A DNA stretch of 64,000 nucleotides, taken from assembly GCF_023349125.1 (NCBI RefSeq), contig NZ_JAKIKT010000003.1:248001-312000 (forward strand), given 5' to 3'. The stretch comes from Shewanella corallii (GTDB lineage: Bacteria; Pseudomonadota; Gammaproteobacteria; Enterobacterales; Shewanellaceae). The translations under genes and the position numbers were made by a program. Positions 16,661 to 25,594 of the stretch are shown piece by piece. The notes beneath the pieces were generated by a model. The model worked only from the letters and a program-made list of their open reading frames with translations, was not told the origin of the DNA and did no database searches. How positions within the stretch are numbered: position 1 is the first letter of the stretch; the number at the start of each line of letters is the position of its first letter.

Positions 16661-18064
16661 ATGGCACATGCATCTGAACTGATTGAGAAGGATATTCTCG
16701 GTTACCTGAAACAACACGAACAAAAAGACATCCTGCGTTTTTTAACCTGCGGTAACGTCGATGATGGCAAGTCAACATTGATTGGTCGCCTGCTGCACGA
16801 TTCCAAATTGATTTTTGAAGATCAACTCGCAGCTATTAAAAAGGACTCACAAAAGTTTAATACGACCGACGAAGAGTTTGATTTGGCCCTGTTGGTAGAT
16901 GGTCTACAGTCTGAGCGGGAGCAAGGTATTACCATCGATGTTGCTTATCGCTATTTTTCCACGGATAAGCGCAAGTTCATTATCGCTGACTGTCCGGGAC
17001 ACGAACAGTACACCCGTAATATGGCAACCGGTGCTTCCAATTGTGACCTGGCGGTTATTCTGATTGATGCCCGTAAAGGCATTCAAACCCAGACCAAGCG
17101 CCATAGCTATATCGTCAGCTTACTGGGCATTAAGAAGGTTGTCGTTGCGATTAACAAGATGGATCTGATGGATTTCAGTGAATCTGTGTTTGAGCAAATC
17201 AAGCAGGATTACCTAAAATTTGCCGATAACCTGGCCATTGAAGAGTTCCACTTCATCCCATTGTCTGCCCTGAAAGGTGACAACGTAGTTGAACCAAGCT
17301 CACGTACTGAATGGTATCAGGGCGACACCCTGATCAATGTGCTGGAAACCATTGCGCTTGATAATACCGACAAACTGGATGCCTTCAGACTACCAGTGCA
17401 GTATGTAAACCGCCCTAACCTTGATTTCCGCGGCTTTTGTGGAACCATTGCCTCGGGGACGGTTCAGCCCGGAGATACAGTTACCGCTCTCCCTTCCGGT
17501 AAACTATCTACTGTAAAAGCCATTGTTACTGCTGATGGTGAACTGGACGTTGCGGGTAAAGGTCAGGCGGTCACCATCACTCTGAATGACGAAATCGACG
17601 TTTCGCGTGGTGATATGTTGGTATGTGGTAAACAGGCCCCAAAAGTGGCTGACAGCATTTTTGCTGAAGTTGTTTGGATGAGCGAACAGCCAATGCAGGT
17701 AGGTAAAGAGTACCTGTTTAAAGCAGGTACCAAATCCGCATTTGGCCGTGTTACCCAGATTGACCACCGCATTGATGTCAACACCCTGGAGCAACACAAA
17801 ACGGATGAGTTGCAATTGAACGAAGTTGCAAAAGTGGCAATTAGTTTGAATCAGCCACTTGTATTTGATGCATATCAGGATTGTCGCGGCACAGGCAGTT
17901 TTATTCTCATTGACCGGATCAGCAATGCCACTATGGCCGCTGGCATGATGGAATCAGAGTGTGACTCATCCATGCAGTCCATCTCCGATATGTCTTATGA
18001 AGAGAGGCTGGCCGCATTCAACGCAGAAGTAAGCCTGCTGGTTAAGAAATACTTTCCCGAGTAA
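16661..18064 (+). CDS. cysN: Sulfate adenylyltransferase subunit 1 (GTPase, CysN)
   Basis: CysN is the translation-factor-like GTPase that powers APS synthesis by CysD. From ATG 16661 it is 467 residues, close to the family norm. G-box motifs are GNVDDGKST (31-39), DCPGHEQY and NKMD. EF-Tu-like beta domains follow, and there is no APS-kinase fusion. An in-frame TTG at 16622 would add 13 residues, but they are encoded by repeat-block sequence (GGCCACAGGCC) and are unlike the family N terminus, so it is rejected. A hairpin terminator follows the stop. Confidence 0.96.
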   Translation: MAHASELIEKDILGYLKQHEQKDILRFLTCGNVDDGKSTLIGRLLHDSKLIFEDQLAAIKKDSQKFNTTDEEFDLALLVDGLQSEREQGITIDVAYRYFSTDKRKFIIADCPGHEQYTRNMATGASNCDLAVILIDARKGIQTQTKRHSYIVSLLGIKKVVVAINKMDLMDFSESVFEQIKQDYLKFADNLAIEEFHFIPLSALKGDNVVEPSSRTEWYQGDTLINVLETIALDNTDKLDAFRLPVQYVNRPNLDFRGFCGTIASGTVQPGDTVTALPSGKLSTVKAIVTADGELDVAGKGQAVTITLNDEIDVSRGDMLVCGKQAPKVADSIFAEVVWMSEQPMQVGKEYLFKAGTKSAFGRVTQIDHRIDVNTLEQHKTDELQLNEVAKVAISLNQPLVFDAYQDCRGTGSFILIDRISNATMAAGMMESECDSSMQSISDMSYEERLAAFNAEVSLLVKKYFPE

Positions 18065-18080
18065 TTTCATGGGCTGATTT

Positions 18081-18105
18081 TAAAGGGGCAGTTTTGCCCC
18101 TTTGT
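18081..18105 (+). terminator. Probable intrinsic terminator after cysN
   Basis: AAAGGGGCA and TGCCCCTTT form a nine-base-pair stem around a four-base GTTT loop, starting 17 bases after the cysN stop. The following TTTGTCGTT is only weakly T-rich, so read-through into the next sulfotransferase is possible. Confidence 0.7.
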
Positions 18106-18125
18106 CGTTATTGCGACCAAAATAT

Positions 18126-19049
18126 ATGAAACTCATCCACAACGTCATCATACGGTTCAAACGCAGACGCATTCCCGTCAACCCAAATCGCTCAGCAATT
18201 ATCGTGACCGGTGTTAACCGAGGCGGAACCTCAGCAATATCTGTCGCCCTCAATGCTCTACAGATCCCTTCGGGAGACAGGAGTTGTTCTCCGACCTATG
18301 AAGACCCGGACCTTGCAACCTTGTTCTCACGAAAAGACTGGGATGGCTTATTAAAAAAAATCGCAGCCTATTCAAATAAACATCCAATATTTGCCTGGAA
18401 GTGGCCCAATGCATGTCGTCACCTGGACACTATTGACCAGCTGTTTACCCGGAAAAAGTACATTTTCGTGTTCCGGGATATCTATGCCATCTCAATACGG
18501 CAACAAAAAGCTTTAGGAACGGTCATCGATGCCAGTATGCAAGAATCACTGTCAAAGTATTCGGCCATGTTGAAGTTCATACAAGGCTGTAAATCTCCTT
18601 ACTTACTGATTTCCTACGAAAAGTTACTGAAGAACCCTGAAATGTTTGCTCAAGACCTTCTGCAATTCCTTGAGTTGGAACCCACGGATGAGCGTGTTAA
18701 TTCGGTAGTCTCAGTGATATCCCCTTCACCCATTGAATATGAGCGTTGGGCAGCCAGCCTGTCTTCAGGTTTGCTTGGTCATATAGACAGCATTAGAAAT
18801 GGCATGATTAAGGGATGGGCTAAACATAAGCACAGTGAACACTCTTTAATGCTAAAACTATGTCTGAACGCAGACGAAATCGCAGTTTACGAAGCAAATA
18901 AGGTACGTGAAGACTTAATAGCCTCGGGTATATCAAGCAGCGCAAAACATGGCTTTGAGGTGCCCTTTGATCAACCTATAATTCCCGGGGACAAAATTAC
19001 CATCGTGGATTGTAAAACAGAGACTGTAATCGCCACTTATCAACACTGA
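18126..19049 (+). CDS. Sulfotransferase-like protein with C-terminal GWA beta domain
   Basis: From ATG 18126 the protein has 307 residues. The stretch IIVTGVNRGGTSAISVAL (about residues 25-42) has the GxxRxGTS form of a PAPS-binding loop, and YIFVFRDIYAISIRQQKA fits the second motif, with an arginine-aspartate pair. From about residue 220 a beta domain begins with HIDSIRNGMIKGWAKH and ends with KHGFEVPF. Similar domains lie in the 10.6-kb sulfotransferase and at the end of the 902-residue protein. The TTG at 18102 lies in the cysN terminator and is not a likely start. It converges with the next gene, with 11 bases between stops. The acceptor is unknown. Confidence 0.78.
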   Translation: MKLIHNVIIRFKRRRIPVNPNRSAIIVTGVNRGGTSAISVALNALQIPSGDRSCSPTYEDPDLATLFSRKDWDGLLKKIAAYSNKHPIFAWKWPNACRHLDTIDQLFTRKKYIFVFRDIYAISIRQQKALGTVIDASMQESLSKYSAMLKFIQGCKSPYLLISYEKLLKNPEMFAQDLLQFLELEPTDERVNSVVSVISPSPIEYERWAASLSSGLLGHIDSIRNGMIKGWAKHKHSEHSLMLKLCLNADEIAVYEANKVREDLIASGISSSAKHGFEVPFDQPIIPGDKITIVDCKTETVIATYQH

Positions 19050-19060
19050 TCCAATTAAGA

Positions 19061-20479
19061 TTAGTTTCGTCTGATGGATTTTCGTAATCGGGAGTCCTGC
19101 CAAAACAAACTTGGCGAGTTGACAAGCTTCCTGACTTTTCGTTTTACGACTTGGAACCCGGATAGTTCAATAGTACTTTTTGCGTCAGCCTGCTCTTTTA
19201 GGTGATCAAGTAACTTTCGACGCTCAAGGGTTGTCAGGGTAGCCCACTGGGGCAACATGTTTGCAGACTTCTCGGCTTCAGCGTCACCCCATAGCTGATC
19301 ATAAACGTCTCTTACCTGACCATACTGTGAATGCAAAGGATTCAGTCGAATCAAAGGCCAGGAATACCCAAACTGTGAGGATAGCACACGGGACTTTAAC
19401 CAGCCAAAATCACCTGATGAGTGGCTTTGGGTACCATTATAGGTTAATCCCAAAACGGAAATTCGTTCATCCGGCCTTTTCCCGAAAATCGAGTTGGATG
19501 ATGCTTTGTATACTTCATTAGAAGCCTGCTGGTACTCTTCGAAACAGAGCATTCTCTCGAGAAAATCTGTCCACTCTGAATACGAATTCGACAGACAAAG
19601 CCCTCTGCAGTTAAACCTGATCATATCAGGCAAAAAAGAGGATATCACGGGGACGTGAAGTAACCCGCTCTCCCAAGCCTTTAACCCACTTTTGCAGGCA
19701 TTAAAGGGATTATTTACCAATGGTGCAATGGTGATCCAGGAGTTCGCCATTATCTCGGGTAACTGTTCAAACGGAACAGACGGATGAGATGATTGCTGAC
19801 CATCACGGCATTTAAGCTGACCCGGTATAATATCTCCAACAACCTGAAAGTGAAGAGAGGGGTGCTTTGCCAGCATAGACTCTATCCAAGGCTTAATAAG
19901 CTCGTAATCATGTTGATGATGGCTCGTTCCCGGCAAGTACCTGATGATTTTTGACTCAAACCTGGAATCACACTCTATGCTGGCGTAAGAAGGAATTGCT
20001 CGTGATGGGAGTTTATTAAAGCAAGTTGATACCCTTTTATTGGGAAATACTTGTTCAGTGCGAATGGCTAACTCTTCGGTAGAACAAACAATATGCTCAA
20101 ACAGAGACAGAGCAGCAAGGTAGCTCTTTGCGGACTTTAAAGCAGCCTTTTCACTGGACTTTCCTGACAACACCGCAGGACTGCTAGATTGAATATCGGG
20201 GGAAAAGAGGTAGTCATCAATATCTGCCGATAGATTCAATCCATTGCCAGATGCACGATTGATAAGCCTCTTCAGAGCAAGACCATACAAGGGGCGGTGA
20301 CAAATCAGATGAGAGTAATCTGTCAAATCGAGATTATGAGCCTGGCTGATATGAATCACCGAAGACTCAACGCCCAGAGCCGTTAGATATTCAGCAGGGT
20401 ATATGCAACGATATCTCACTGACGCATCAGCATAACAGTCAACACCTCGCTTGGAGAAACTGACATACAGTACCTTCAC
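19061..20479 (-). CDS. Glycosyltransferase-like protein (GT-B fold, GT1/GT4 type)
   Basis: This 472-residue protein starts with MKVLYVSFSKRGVDCYADASVRYRC-type sequence and has an ADIDDYLF segment, both familiar from GT-B glycosyltransferases of polysaccharide loci. The C-terminal nucleotide-sugar half is suggested by HFQVVGDI, IAPLVNNPFNACKSGLKAWE and VPVISS. It is the only gene of the capsule region on the - strand, lying between the sulfation genes and kpsC, so it must have its own promoter in the 235-bp gap upstream. It may act in side-chain addition. The glycosyltransferase assignment is moderate; donor and acceptor cannot be inferred. Confidence 0.72.
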   Translation of the reverse strand: MKVLYVSFSKRGVDCYADASVRYRCIYPAEYLTALGVESSVIHISQAHNLDLTDYSHLICHRPLYGLALKRLINRASGNGLNLSADIDDYLFSPDIQSSSPAVLSGKSSEKAALKSAKSYLAALSLFEHIVCSTEELAIRTEQVFPNKRVSTCFNKLPSRAIPSYASIECDSRFESKIIRYLPGTSHHQHDYELIKPWIESMLAKHPSLHFQVVGDIIPGQLKCRDGQQSSHPSVPFEQLPEIMANSWITIAPLVNNPFNACKSGLKAWESGLLHVPVISSFLPDMIRFNCRGLCLSNSYSEWTDFLERMLCFEEYQQASNEVYKASSNSIFGKRPDERISVLGLTYNGTQSHSSGDFGWLKSRVLSSQFGYSWPLIRLNPLHSQYGQVRDVYDQLWGDAEAEKSANMLPQWATLTTLERRKLLDHLKEQADAKSTIELSGFQVVKRKVRKLVNSPSLFWQDSRLRKSIRRN

Positions 20480-20714
20480 AGCTTTCTATCCTACTGAACT
20501 TTAAGACCCGGAATGCTAGCAATAGATTGATTTATAGGGCAAGAAAAACGTAAGGGACAAAGGAAATTCTTAGTTCCGCCATCACTTCAGATCTCTAACT
20601 TTAAACCAAGGTCACAATTCAGATGATTATAGCGTACTAAACCATGATAATAATGGAGCTAAACCCTGTGCACAATTATAGTAACACGCTAATAAATCGA
20701 GTTTTTATCCCCAA

Positions 20715-22757
20715 ATGACTTTGTATACCCGTTCAACCGGCATCATGACGCGTAGCTCTGTATTACAGGCGTGTCTCGGACAACCGCTGGCCCGCTACAG
20801 CCCTCTAAGTCGTATTACCGAAAGCGATGGATTCGTGGGCTGGGGAAACAAAGCCAACAGCGCAGGACTTGAGGCGAAAGCGAAGTCCAGTGGTGTGCCA
20901 TTTATTCGCCTTGAGGATGGTTTTATTGGCTATACCGGCCATCCAGCGAATGGTGGGCAGTCATTATCAGTCGTAGTCGATGATGAAGGGATTTACTACG
21001 ACGGCCGCATGCCGTCTCGACTTGAGAGTTTGATAGCAAAGCCTCTGTGTGCTGAAGAGACCAGTAGAGTAAATGCACTGCAAAATGCACTAATCAAATT
21101 TGGCATTACCAAATACAACTGCTACGCCAATCCATCAGCACATCTCGAGTTGCCTGAAGTGTTGGACTATCTGTTGGCAGGAGCGCCATACGTACTTTTA
21201 GTCGATCAGGTTGCCGGTGATTTGTCTCTCGAAGGCGCTGAAGTCAGTGAAGCTGATCTCATCAGTATGATTACAGATGCCCGTGCTCAGTACCCTCACG
21301 CAAAACTCTTGATAAGAGCGCATCCGGATACATTGTACGGGAATAAAAAAGGTCTGCTCTCTTCCCTTAAAGACTCACCTTTGCTGACAGATGTCATTTG
21401 GTTTGCGGCGCCTTGCCACCCCCATGCGTTGATTCGAGGGGCAGACGCCATATTTACTCTGTCATCTCAGCTCGGCTTTGAAGCATTAATACTGAGCAAA
21501 ACTGTTCACTGCTACGGTTTACCCTTTTACGCCGGCTGGGGCCTTACCCGCGACGCAAAGCCTTGCCAGCGAAGAAAGGAGCTCGCGCCACACGGAGCCT
21601 CACTTGAACAGTTGATGTATGGCGCTTTGGTGCGCTATGCAAGGTACTATCACCCTGTTCTGGAAAGACGCTGTGAGGTCGAAGATGCCATTGAGGTTAT
21701 TCGCACGCAGCAGGTCGGCGAACCCAAATTGAATAAGCTCTACCTTCTTGGTTTTTCAATGTGGAAGCGGGCCTTTATGGGTGACTTTTGTCGACATTTA
21801 GCCACGGAGATTCAATTTGTCAGCAAGTCACCTTACAAGCTTAACCGGGATGAAAAACTGCTGGTTTGGGGTAATCGCTTTGACAACATGCACCAGGTTT
21901 TGAGGGCTGAAGACGGATTTATTCGCTCTGCAGGCTTGGGGTCCAACTTGTGTCGCCCCTCCTCTGTCGTTATTGATTCCCAGAGTATGTACTTCAATGC
22001 GCAAAGACCCAACAATCTGCGGCAAATGCTCAACACCGCTGAATTGACCCAGGAAGAGATCAGCAGAGGCGAAAAGCTGTGCCGACTTTTGGTTGAAGCT
22101 GACATCAACAAATACAACCTTAGTCAAAACGCTGAATATCTCCCTGACAGCAATGCAGCTGGTAAACAAAAACTCCTGGTCGTTGGCCAGGTTGATGGTG
22201 ATGCCTCAACGGTCACAGGCAGTCCCATCATTCAAACCAATGAACAACTGCTTTGGGCTGTTCGAGAAGCTTATCCTGATGCCTGGATAATTTATAAGCC
22301 TCACCCGGATGTCGTTGCCGGAAATCGACAAGGTCAATTAAGTGCTGAATGCCAACAACAATGTGTCGATGAACTGGTTGATAATCTGACTCTGAATACT
22401 CTGTATCCGCAGGTTGATGAACTACACACCATGACGTCGCTGTCTGGTTTCGAAGCCTTGCTGAGAGACAAGAAAGTGGTGACCTGGGGACAGCCTTTTT
22501 ATGCCGGTTGGGGACTCACAGAGGATAACCATCCCGCTAATGACAGATTGCGTGCCAGAAGTCTTGCCGAATTGGTTTTTATCGCCCTGGTGAAATACCC
22601 AATTTACATAGACTGGGACTCTGGCCTGTACTCTTCGCCGGAATGGATGACAGCAAAATTTGCCTCAAGAAAAGCTGCAGCCAATCTTCAACAGTCACGT
22701 TGGCGACGCTGGCAACTGAAACTCAACTATTTAATGGAAACCTTGAGTAAAGGATGA
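20715..22757 (+). CDS. kpsC: Capsule Kdo-linker transferase KpsC
   Basis: KpsC adds beta-Kdo residues to lyso-phosphatidylglycerol to build the linker on which group 2 capsules are assembled. The 680-residue protein has two Capsule_synth domains. The first has GWGNKANS, RLEDGFIGYTG, IRAHPDT and LPFYAGWGLT. The second repeats the pattern as VWGNRFDN, RAEDGFIRSAG, YKPHPDV and QPFYAGWGLT. No strong ribosome binding site precedes the ATG at 20715; ATG 20745 is an alternative. It overlaps kpsS by four bases. Its presence shows that the upstream polysaccharide is exported by an ABC-transporter-dependent capsule system; the transporter genes themselves are not in the window. Confidence 0.94.
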   Translation: MTLYTRSTGIMTRSSVLQACLGQPLARYSPLSRITESDGFVGWGNKANSAGLEAKAKSSGVPFIRLEDGFIGYTGHPANGGQSLSVVVDDEGIYYDGRMPSRLESLIAKPLCAEETSRVNALQNALIKFGITKYNCYANPSAHLELPEVLDYLLAGAPYVLLVDQVAGDLSLEGAEVSEADLISMITDARAQYPHAKLLIRAHPDTLYGNKKGLLSSLKDSPLLTDVIWFAAPCHPHALIRGADAIFTLSSQLGFEALILSKTVHCYGLPFYAGWGLTRDAKPCQRRKELAPHGASLEQLMYGALVRYARYYHPVLERRCEVEDAIEVIRTQQVGEPKLNKLYLLGFSMWKRAFMGDFCRHLATEIQFVSKSPYKLNRDEKLLVWGNRFDNMHQVLRAEDGFIRSAGLGSNLCRPSSVVIDSQSMYFNAQRPNNLRQMLNTAELTQEEISRGEKLCRLLVEADINKYNLSQNAEYLPDSNAAGKQKLLVVGQVDGDASTVTGSPIIQTNEQLLWAVREAYPDAWIIYKPHPDVVAGNRQGQLSAECQQQCVDELVDNLTLNTLYPQVDELHTMTSLSGFEALLRDKKVVTWGQPFYAGWGLTEDNHPANDRLRARSLAELVFIALVKYPIYIDWDSGLYSSPEWMTAKFASRKAAANLQQSRWRRWQLKLNYLMETLSKG

Positions 22758-23971
22758 ACGTAGTATTACTTCAAGGACCTTTAGGCCCTTTTTTTCAAAC
22801 TCTTGGCAATCACCTTATTAACGAAGGACACCAGGTCTATAAAATTTGTTTTAATGGCGGCGATGAGTGCTGGCCAACCGATGCCAAATTGGTAAGGTAC
22901 ACTGCCCCAATAAAGTACTGGTCCAAGTATTTCAGCGAGTTTTGTTCAACCCATAAGATTGACGCAGTCTTGGTGTATGGGGATTGTCGCAGCTATCACG
23001 CTCTGGCGGCCAAAGTGTGCACACGAATGGATATCGCGTTCTGGGCACTGGAAGAAGGCTATTTGCGGCCTGATTTCGTGACCATGGAGCAAGGAGGAGT
23101 CAACGCCAATAGCCCTCACTATCCTGTGCGGGCTAACCTCGCGAACTACAAAGCTGATACTCCAGGGTCTTACCGAGTCATTGTGGGCAAAACCTTTGGT
23201 GCCCGGGCATGGTATGCCAGTCGTTACCATATCAACAAGTTCCTGGGCCGCGTCCGATATACCCACTTTGTTGATCATCGACCATGGGGCCTGGTGAAGG
23301 AGGCTCTCAGCTGGGTAAAAGGAGGCTTAATCAAACTCCGCTATAAGCCCAGGGACAAAGCCCTGTTGACTCACCTGCAAGCACACGCTGGGAGTGTATT
23401 TCTTCTGCCATTACAGGTTTCTGAAGACTTTCAGATACGTAATCACTCCAATTACCGGGATGTTGCCAGCGTCATTAATGAGGTCGTCACCTCTTTTGCC
23501 AGGCACAGCGACCCACAAGACATCTTACTGATTAAGCACCATCCTATGGATCGAGGGTTTATCGACTACCAGGACCAGATATTACGCTTGGTCAATGCAC
23601 TTAAGGTTCAGAACAGGGTTCACTATGGATATGAACTCCCCTTGCCGAAGGTGTACCCCTTACTTAAAGGCGTAGTCACAGTAAACAGTACCGTTGGTTT
23701 TTCAGCATTGCTGCATCAGGTTCCTGTAAAGTGCCTGGGCAGAGCGCTATATCACATCAAAGGACTGACGAGTGATGTTCCTCTTTCAAGGTTCTGGCAT
23801 GAGCAGGCTGAGGTTGATATGGAGGTATTCGAAAATGTGCGAACGGCATTTCTTCACGAGACCCAGCTCAACGGTTGTTACTATAAAGATATGGAGCTGA
23901 CCGCTCAAAAGGTTTGCCAGAAAATGGCATCATCAATTGCTCATCAGCTCAATCTGGAGCTGGTCAGTTAG
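22754..23971 (+). CDS. kpsS: Capsule Kdo-linker transferase KpsS
   Basis: KpsS adds the first Kdo to the phosphatidylglycerol acceptor, and KpsC extends it. The 405-residue protein begins LLQGPLGPFFQTLGNHL and contains FNGGDECWP, YGDCRSYH, ALEEGYLRPDFVT, KHHPMDRGF and TVNSTVGFSALLH, all typical KpsS/LipB segments. The ATG overlaps the kpsC stop (ATGA), so translation is coupled. This is the last gene of the + strand capsule operon; a short hairpin (CACATCT-ATAC-AGATGTG, 23972-23989) follows, without a T-run. Confidence 0.94.
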   Translation: MNVVLLQGPLGPFFQTLGNHLINEGHQVYKICFNGGDECWPTDAKLVRYTAPIKYWSKYFSEFCSTHKIDAVLVYGDCRSYHALAAKVCTRMDIAFWALEEGYLRPDFVTMEQGGVNANSPHYPVRANLANYKADTPGSYRVIVGKTFGARAWYASRYHINKFLGRVRYTHFVDHRPWGLVKEALSWVKGGLIKLRYKPRDKALLTHLQAHAGSVFLLPLQVSEDFQIRNHSNYRDVASVINEVVTSFARHSDPQDILLIKHHPMDRGFIDYQDQILRLVNALKVQNRVHYGYELPLPKVYPLLKGVVTVNSTVGFSALLHQVPVKCLGRALYHIKGLTSDVPLSRFWHEQAEVDMEVFENVRTAFLHETQLNGCYYKDMELTAQKVCQKMASSIAHQLNLELVS

Positions 23972-24043
23972 CACATCTATACAGATGTGTGCAGATAGAA
24001 CTTAGTTGGCGGCTGTGCCGCCACATCGTTTAAACAGTGCAGA

Positions 24044-24562
24044 TTAAAAATTCACCCTCAACCCAAAATTGTGGGAGTTCAAAGCCGGGTTATATTCGTA
24101 CCTGTCACCATTGGACATATGCTCATATCGATAAAACATTTGCCAGTGAGAAGATACATTCCATGCCATTTCTGCTCCGTAGGTAAACTGAAGGTTACCA
24201 CCATAGTTTTTGGTTCTGAGTTGCTCTGAACCAAACTCGGTTTTCTCCAGCCACACTACCCCTATGGGCAGTGAAAACGTCACCCAACCAAAATTCTTCG
24301 CCACGAAAGCCCCTACGCCAGCCCTGATAGCGGATTCATCATCCAACTTAAGTTGACCAACCCTCGCACTCATTCCAATTTGAGCAAAATCGTCACCCAG
24401 CGTCCAGGGACTGTGACGAACTCCAATATCCCAACTCTCAATTTCTTTATTTTGCTTTTCAGTCGGTCGCCCATCACTAAAGGAAATACCGGTCTCATTG
24501 AATCCAAATGTATCGAAGGCCAACAAAGTACCTATTGATAATACGAATATCTTTTTCAGCAT
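24044..24562 (-). CDS. pagL: Acyloxyacyl hydrolase, PagL-like lipid A 3-O-deacylase
   Basis: With start ATG at 24562 the protein has 172 residues and an N-terminal signal peptide (LKKIFVLSIGTLLAFDTFGF). A longer frame from 24703 adds 47 residues that would hide the signal, so it is rejected; GGGGGCGGG lies just before the chosen start. The C-terminal half reads as an eight-stranded outer-membrane barrel and contains YRYEHMSNG, matching the His-Ser catalytic pair of PagL, then NPALNSHNFGLRVNF at the barrel end. PagL removes the 3-O acyl chain of lipid A in the outer membrane. It is convergent with kpsS and divergent from a ToxR-like regulator. Confidence 0.82.
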   Translation of the reverse strand: MLKKIFVLSIGTLLAFDTFGFNETGISFSDGRPTEKQNKEIESWDIGVRHSPWTLGDDFAQIGMSARVGQLKLDDESAIRAGVGAFVAKNFGWVTFSLPIGVVWLEKTEFGSEQLRTKNYGGNLQFTYGAEMAWNVSSHWQMFYRYEHMSNGDRYEYNPALNSHNFGLRVNF

Positions 24563-24970
24563 CCCGCCCCCAAACTTTAACCGGTCGTTACTTTTAATAG
24601 GCGACAGCGTTGCCAGCCCTTTAAATAACTGTAGTAAAGAAATCGAGCTGAACGACCAAAATATAAACAACAAATACCAAGCGGAGCAGACGCCAACAGG
24701 CATAACAATTTATAAAAGTGGAGAGCGTTAGATACCAATACGCCGGAGCACAAGAACCTCAGTTCAAATCACTTTTAAACAACCAGCATCCAGATTTTTT
24801 CCCAGGCGAACATTCCTAAGATTACAGCGACCACAAACAACACAAATGACACATCAAAACCAAACCCGCAACAAGCGTTTCAAGCTCACATTTATCACGG
24901 TATGACCTTGTCCACCTTCTTCCACTGTGTATAATCCGCTCCCCTTTTCTCATCAGCTCAACAACGTTTT
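24563..24970. other. Divergent promoter region between pagL and the ToxR-like gene
   Basis: The 408-bp region has no gene I can support; short frames at 24498-24731 (+) and the pagL extension (-) lack good starts or family likeness. It must hold promoters for both divergent genes. I could not assign -10/-35 boxes with confidence. Confidence 0.6.
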
Positions 24971-25594
24971 ATGTCACGGCAAATCTTCACTCTTGGTCAG
25001 CGATACTGGGATGCTCAGACGGGCTCACTGTATTCAGGATTGGTTGAAGGGATCCCCGATGAAAACACCACAGTCAAACTCACTAATAAGCAACAGCTCC
25101 TGTTAAAAGCCTTAATGGAAGCTCATCCCAACATACTGAGCTACGAGGAGTTAACCCGGGAAGTGTGGCTTGGAAGGGTAATGTCGCCGGAAAGTTTGCC
25201 GCAACTTATAAACCGCACCAGGACTGCGCTGGGTGACAGCGACAAAGGCATCATAGTGAATCACCCCGGCAGTGGCTATGAGCTGAAGTTTCAACAATGG
25301 CGGGGGGAGAAATCTGCTGACTCTAGCAAAACAACCGCTTCCTGGCTCTATCAACTGGCGCAGCACAAATCTGTCAGATTCGGGGTTATTGGTCTATTGT
25401 CCTTCGTAACTTGCCTTAACTCCTATCTACTTTACAACAGTGTAGAGAGTGAGCGTAAGTTCCTGAAAGTCATTCAATCTACACCCTACCCATATGTCAT
25501 TAAAGACGAGAATGGTCGAGTAACCGCAATTAACATTGGAGATTATCGTTGTGACTATGAAAAAGCACAAAGACTACTCAAGTGTAATTTTTAA
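24971..25594 (+). CDS. ToxR/CadC-like membrane-anchored winged-helix regulator
   Basis: The protein has 207 residues. Residues 20-105 form an OmpR-type winged helix: KLTNKQQLLLKALMEAHPN, then YEELTREVWLGR, and the recognition helix and wing SLPQLINRTRTALGD...HPGSGYELKF. One transmembrane segment lies at about 137-156 (FGVIGLLSFVTCLNSYLLYN). About 50 residues would be periplasmic, with two cysteines ten residues apart (YRC...LKC) near the end. This is the ToxR/CadC/TcpP layout: signal sensed in the periplasm, DNA bound in the cytoplasm. The 3' end overlaps a small anchored partner gene. Target genes are unknown; the divergent pagL is a candidate. Confidence 0.85.
   Translation: MSRQIFTLGQRYWDAQTGSLYSGLVEGIPDENTTVKLTNKQQLLLKALMEAHPNILSYEELTREVWLGRVMSPESLPQLINRTRTALGDSDKGIIVNHPGSGYELKFQQWRGEKSADSSKTTASWLYQLAQHKSVRFGVIGLLSFVTCLNSYLLYNSVESERKFLKVIQSTPYPYVIKDENGRVTAINIGDYRCDYEKAQRLLKCNF

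Noticed and set aside
23972..23991. Terminator after kpsS
   Set aside because: CACATCT-ATAC-AGATGTG forms only a seven-pair stem with no T-run, too weak to list as a terminator.
24563..24703. 47-residue N-terminal extension of the PagL-like protein
   Set aside because: It would precede an obvious signal peptide, and the internal ATG has a purine-rich site.
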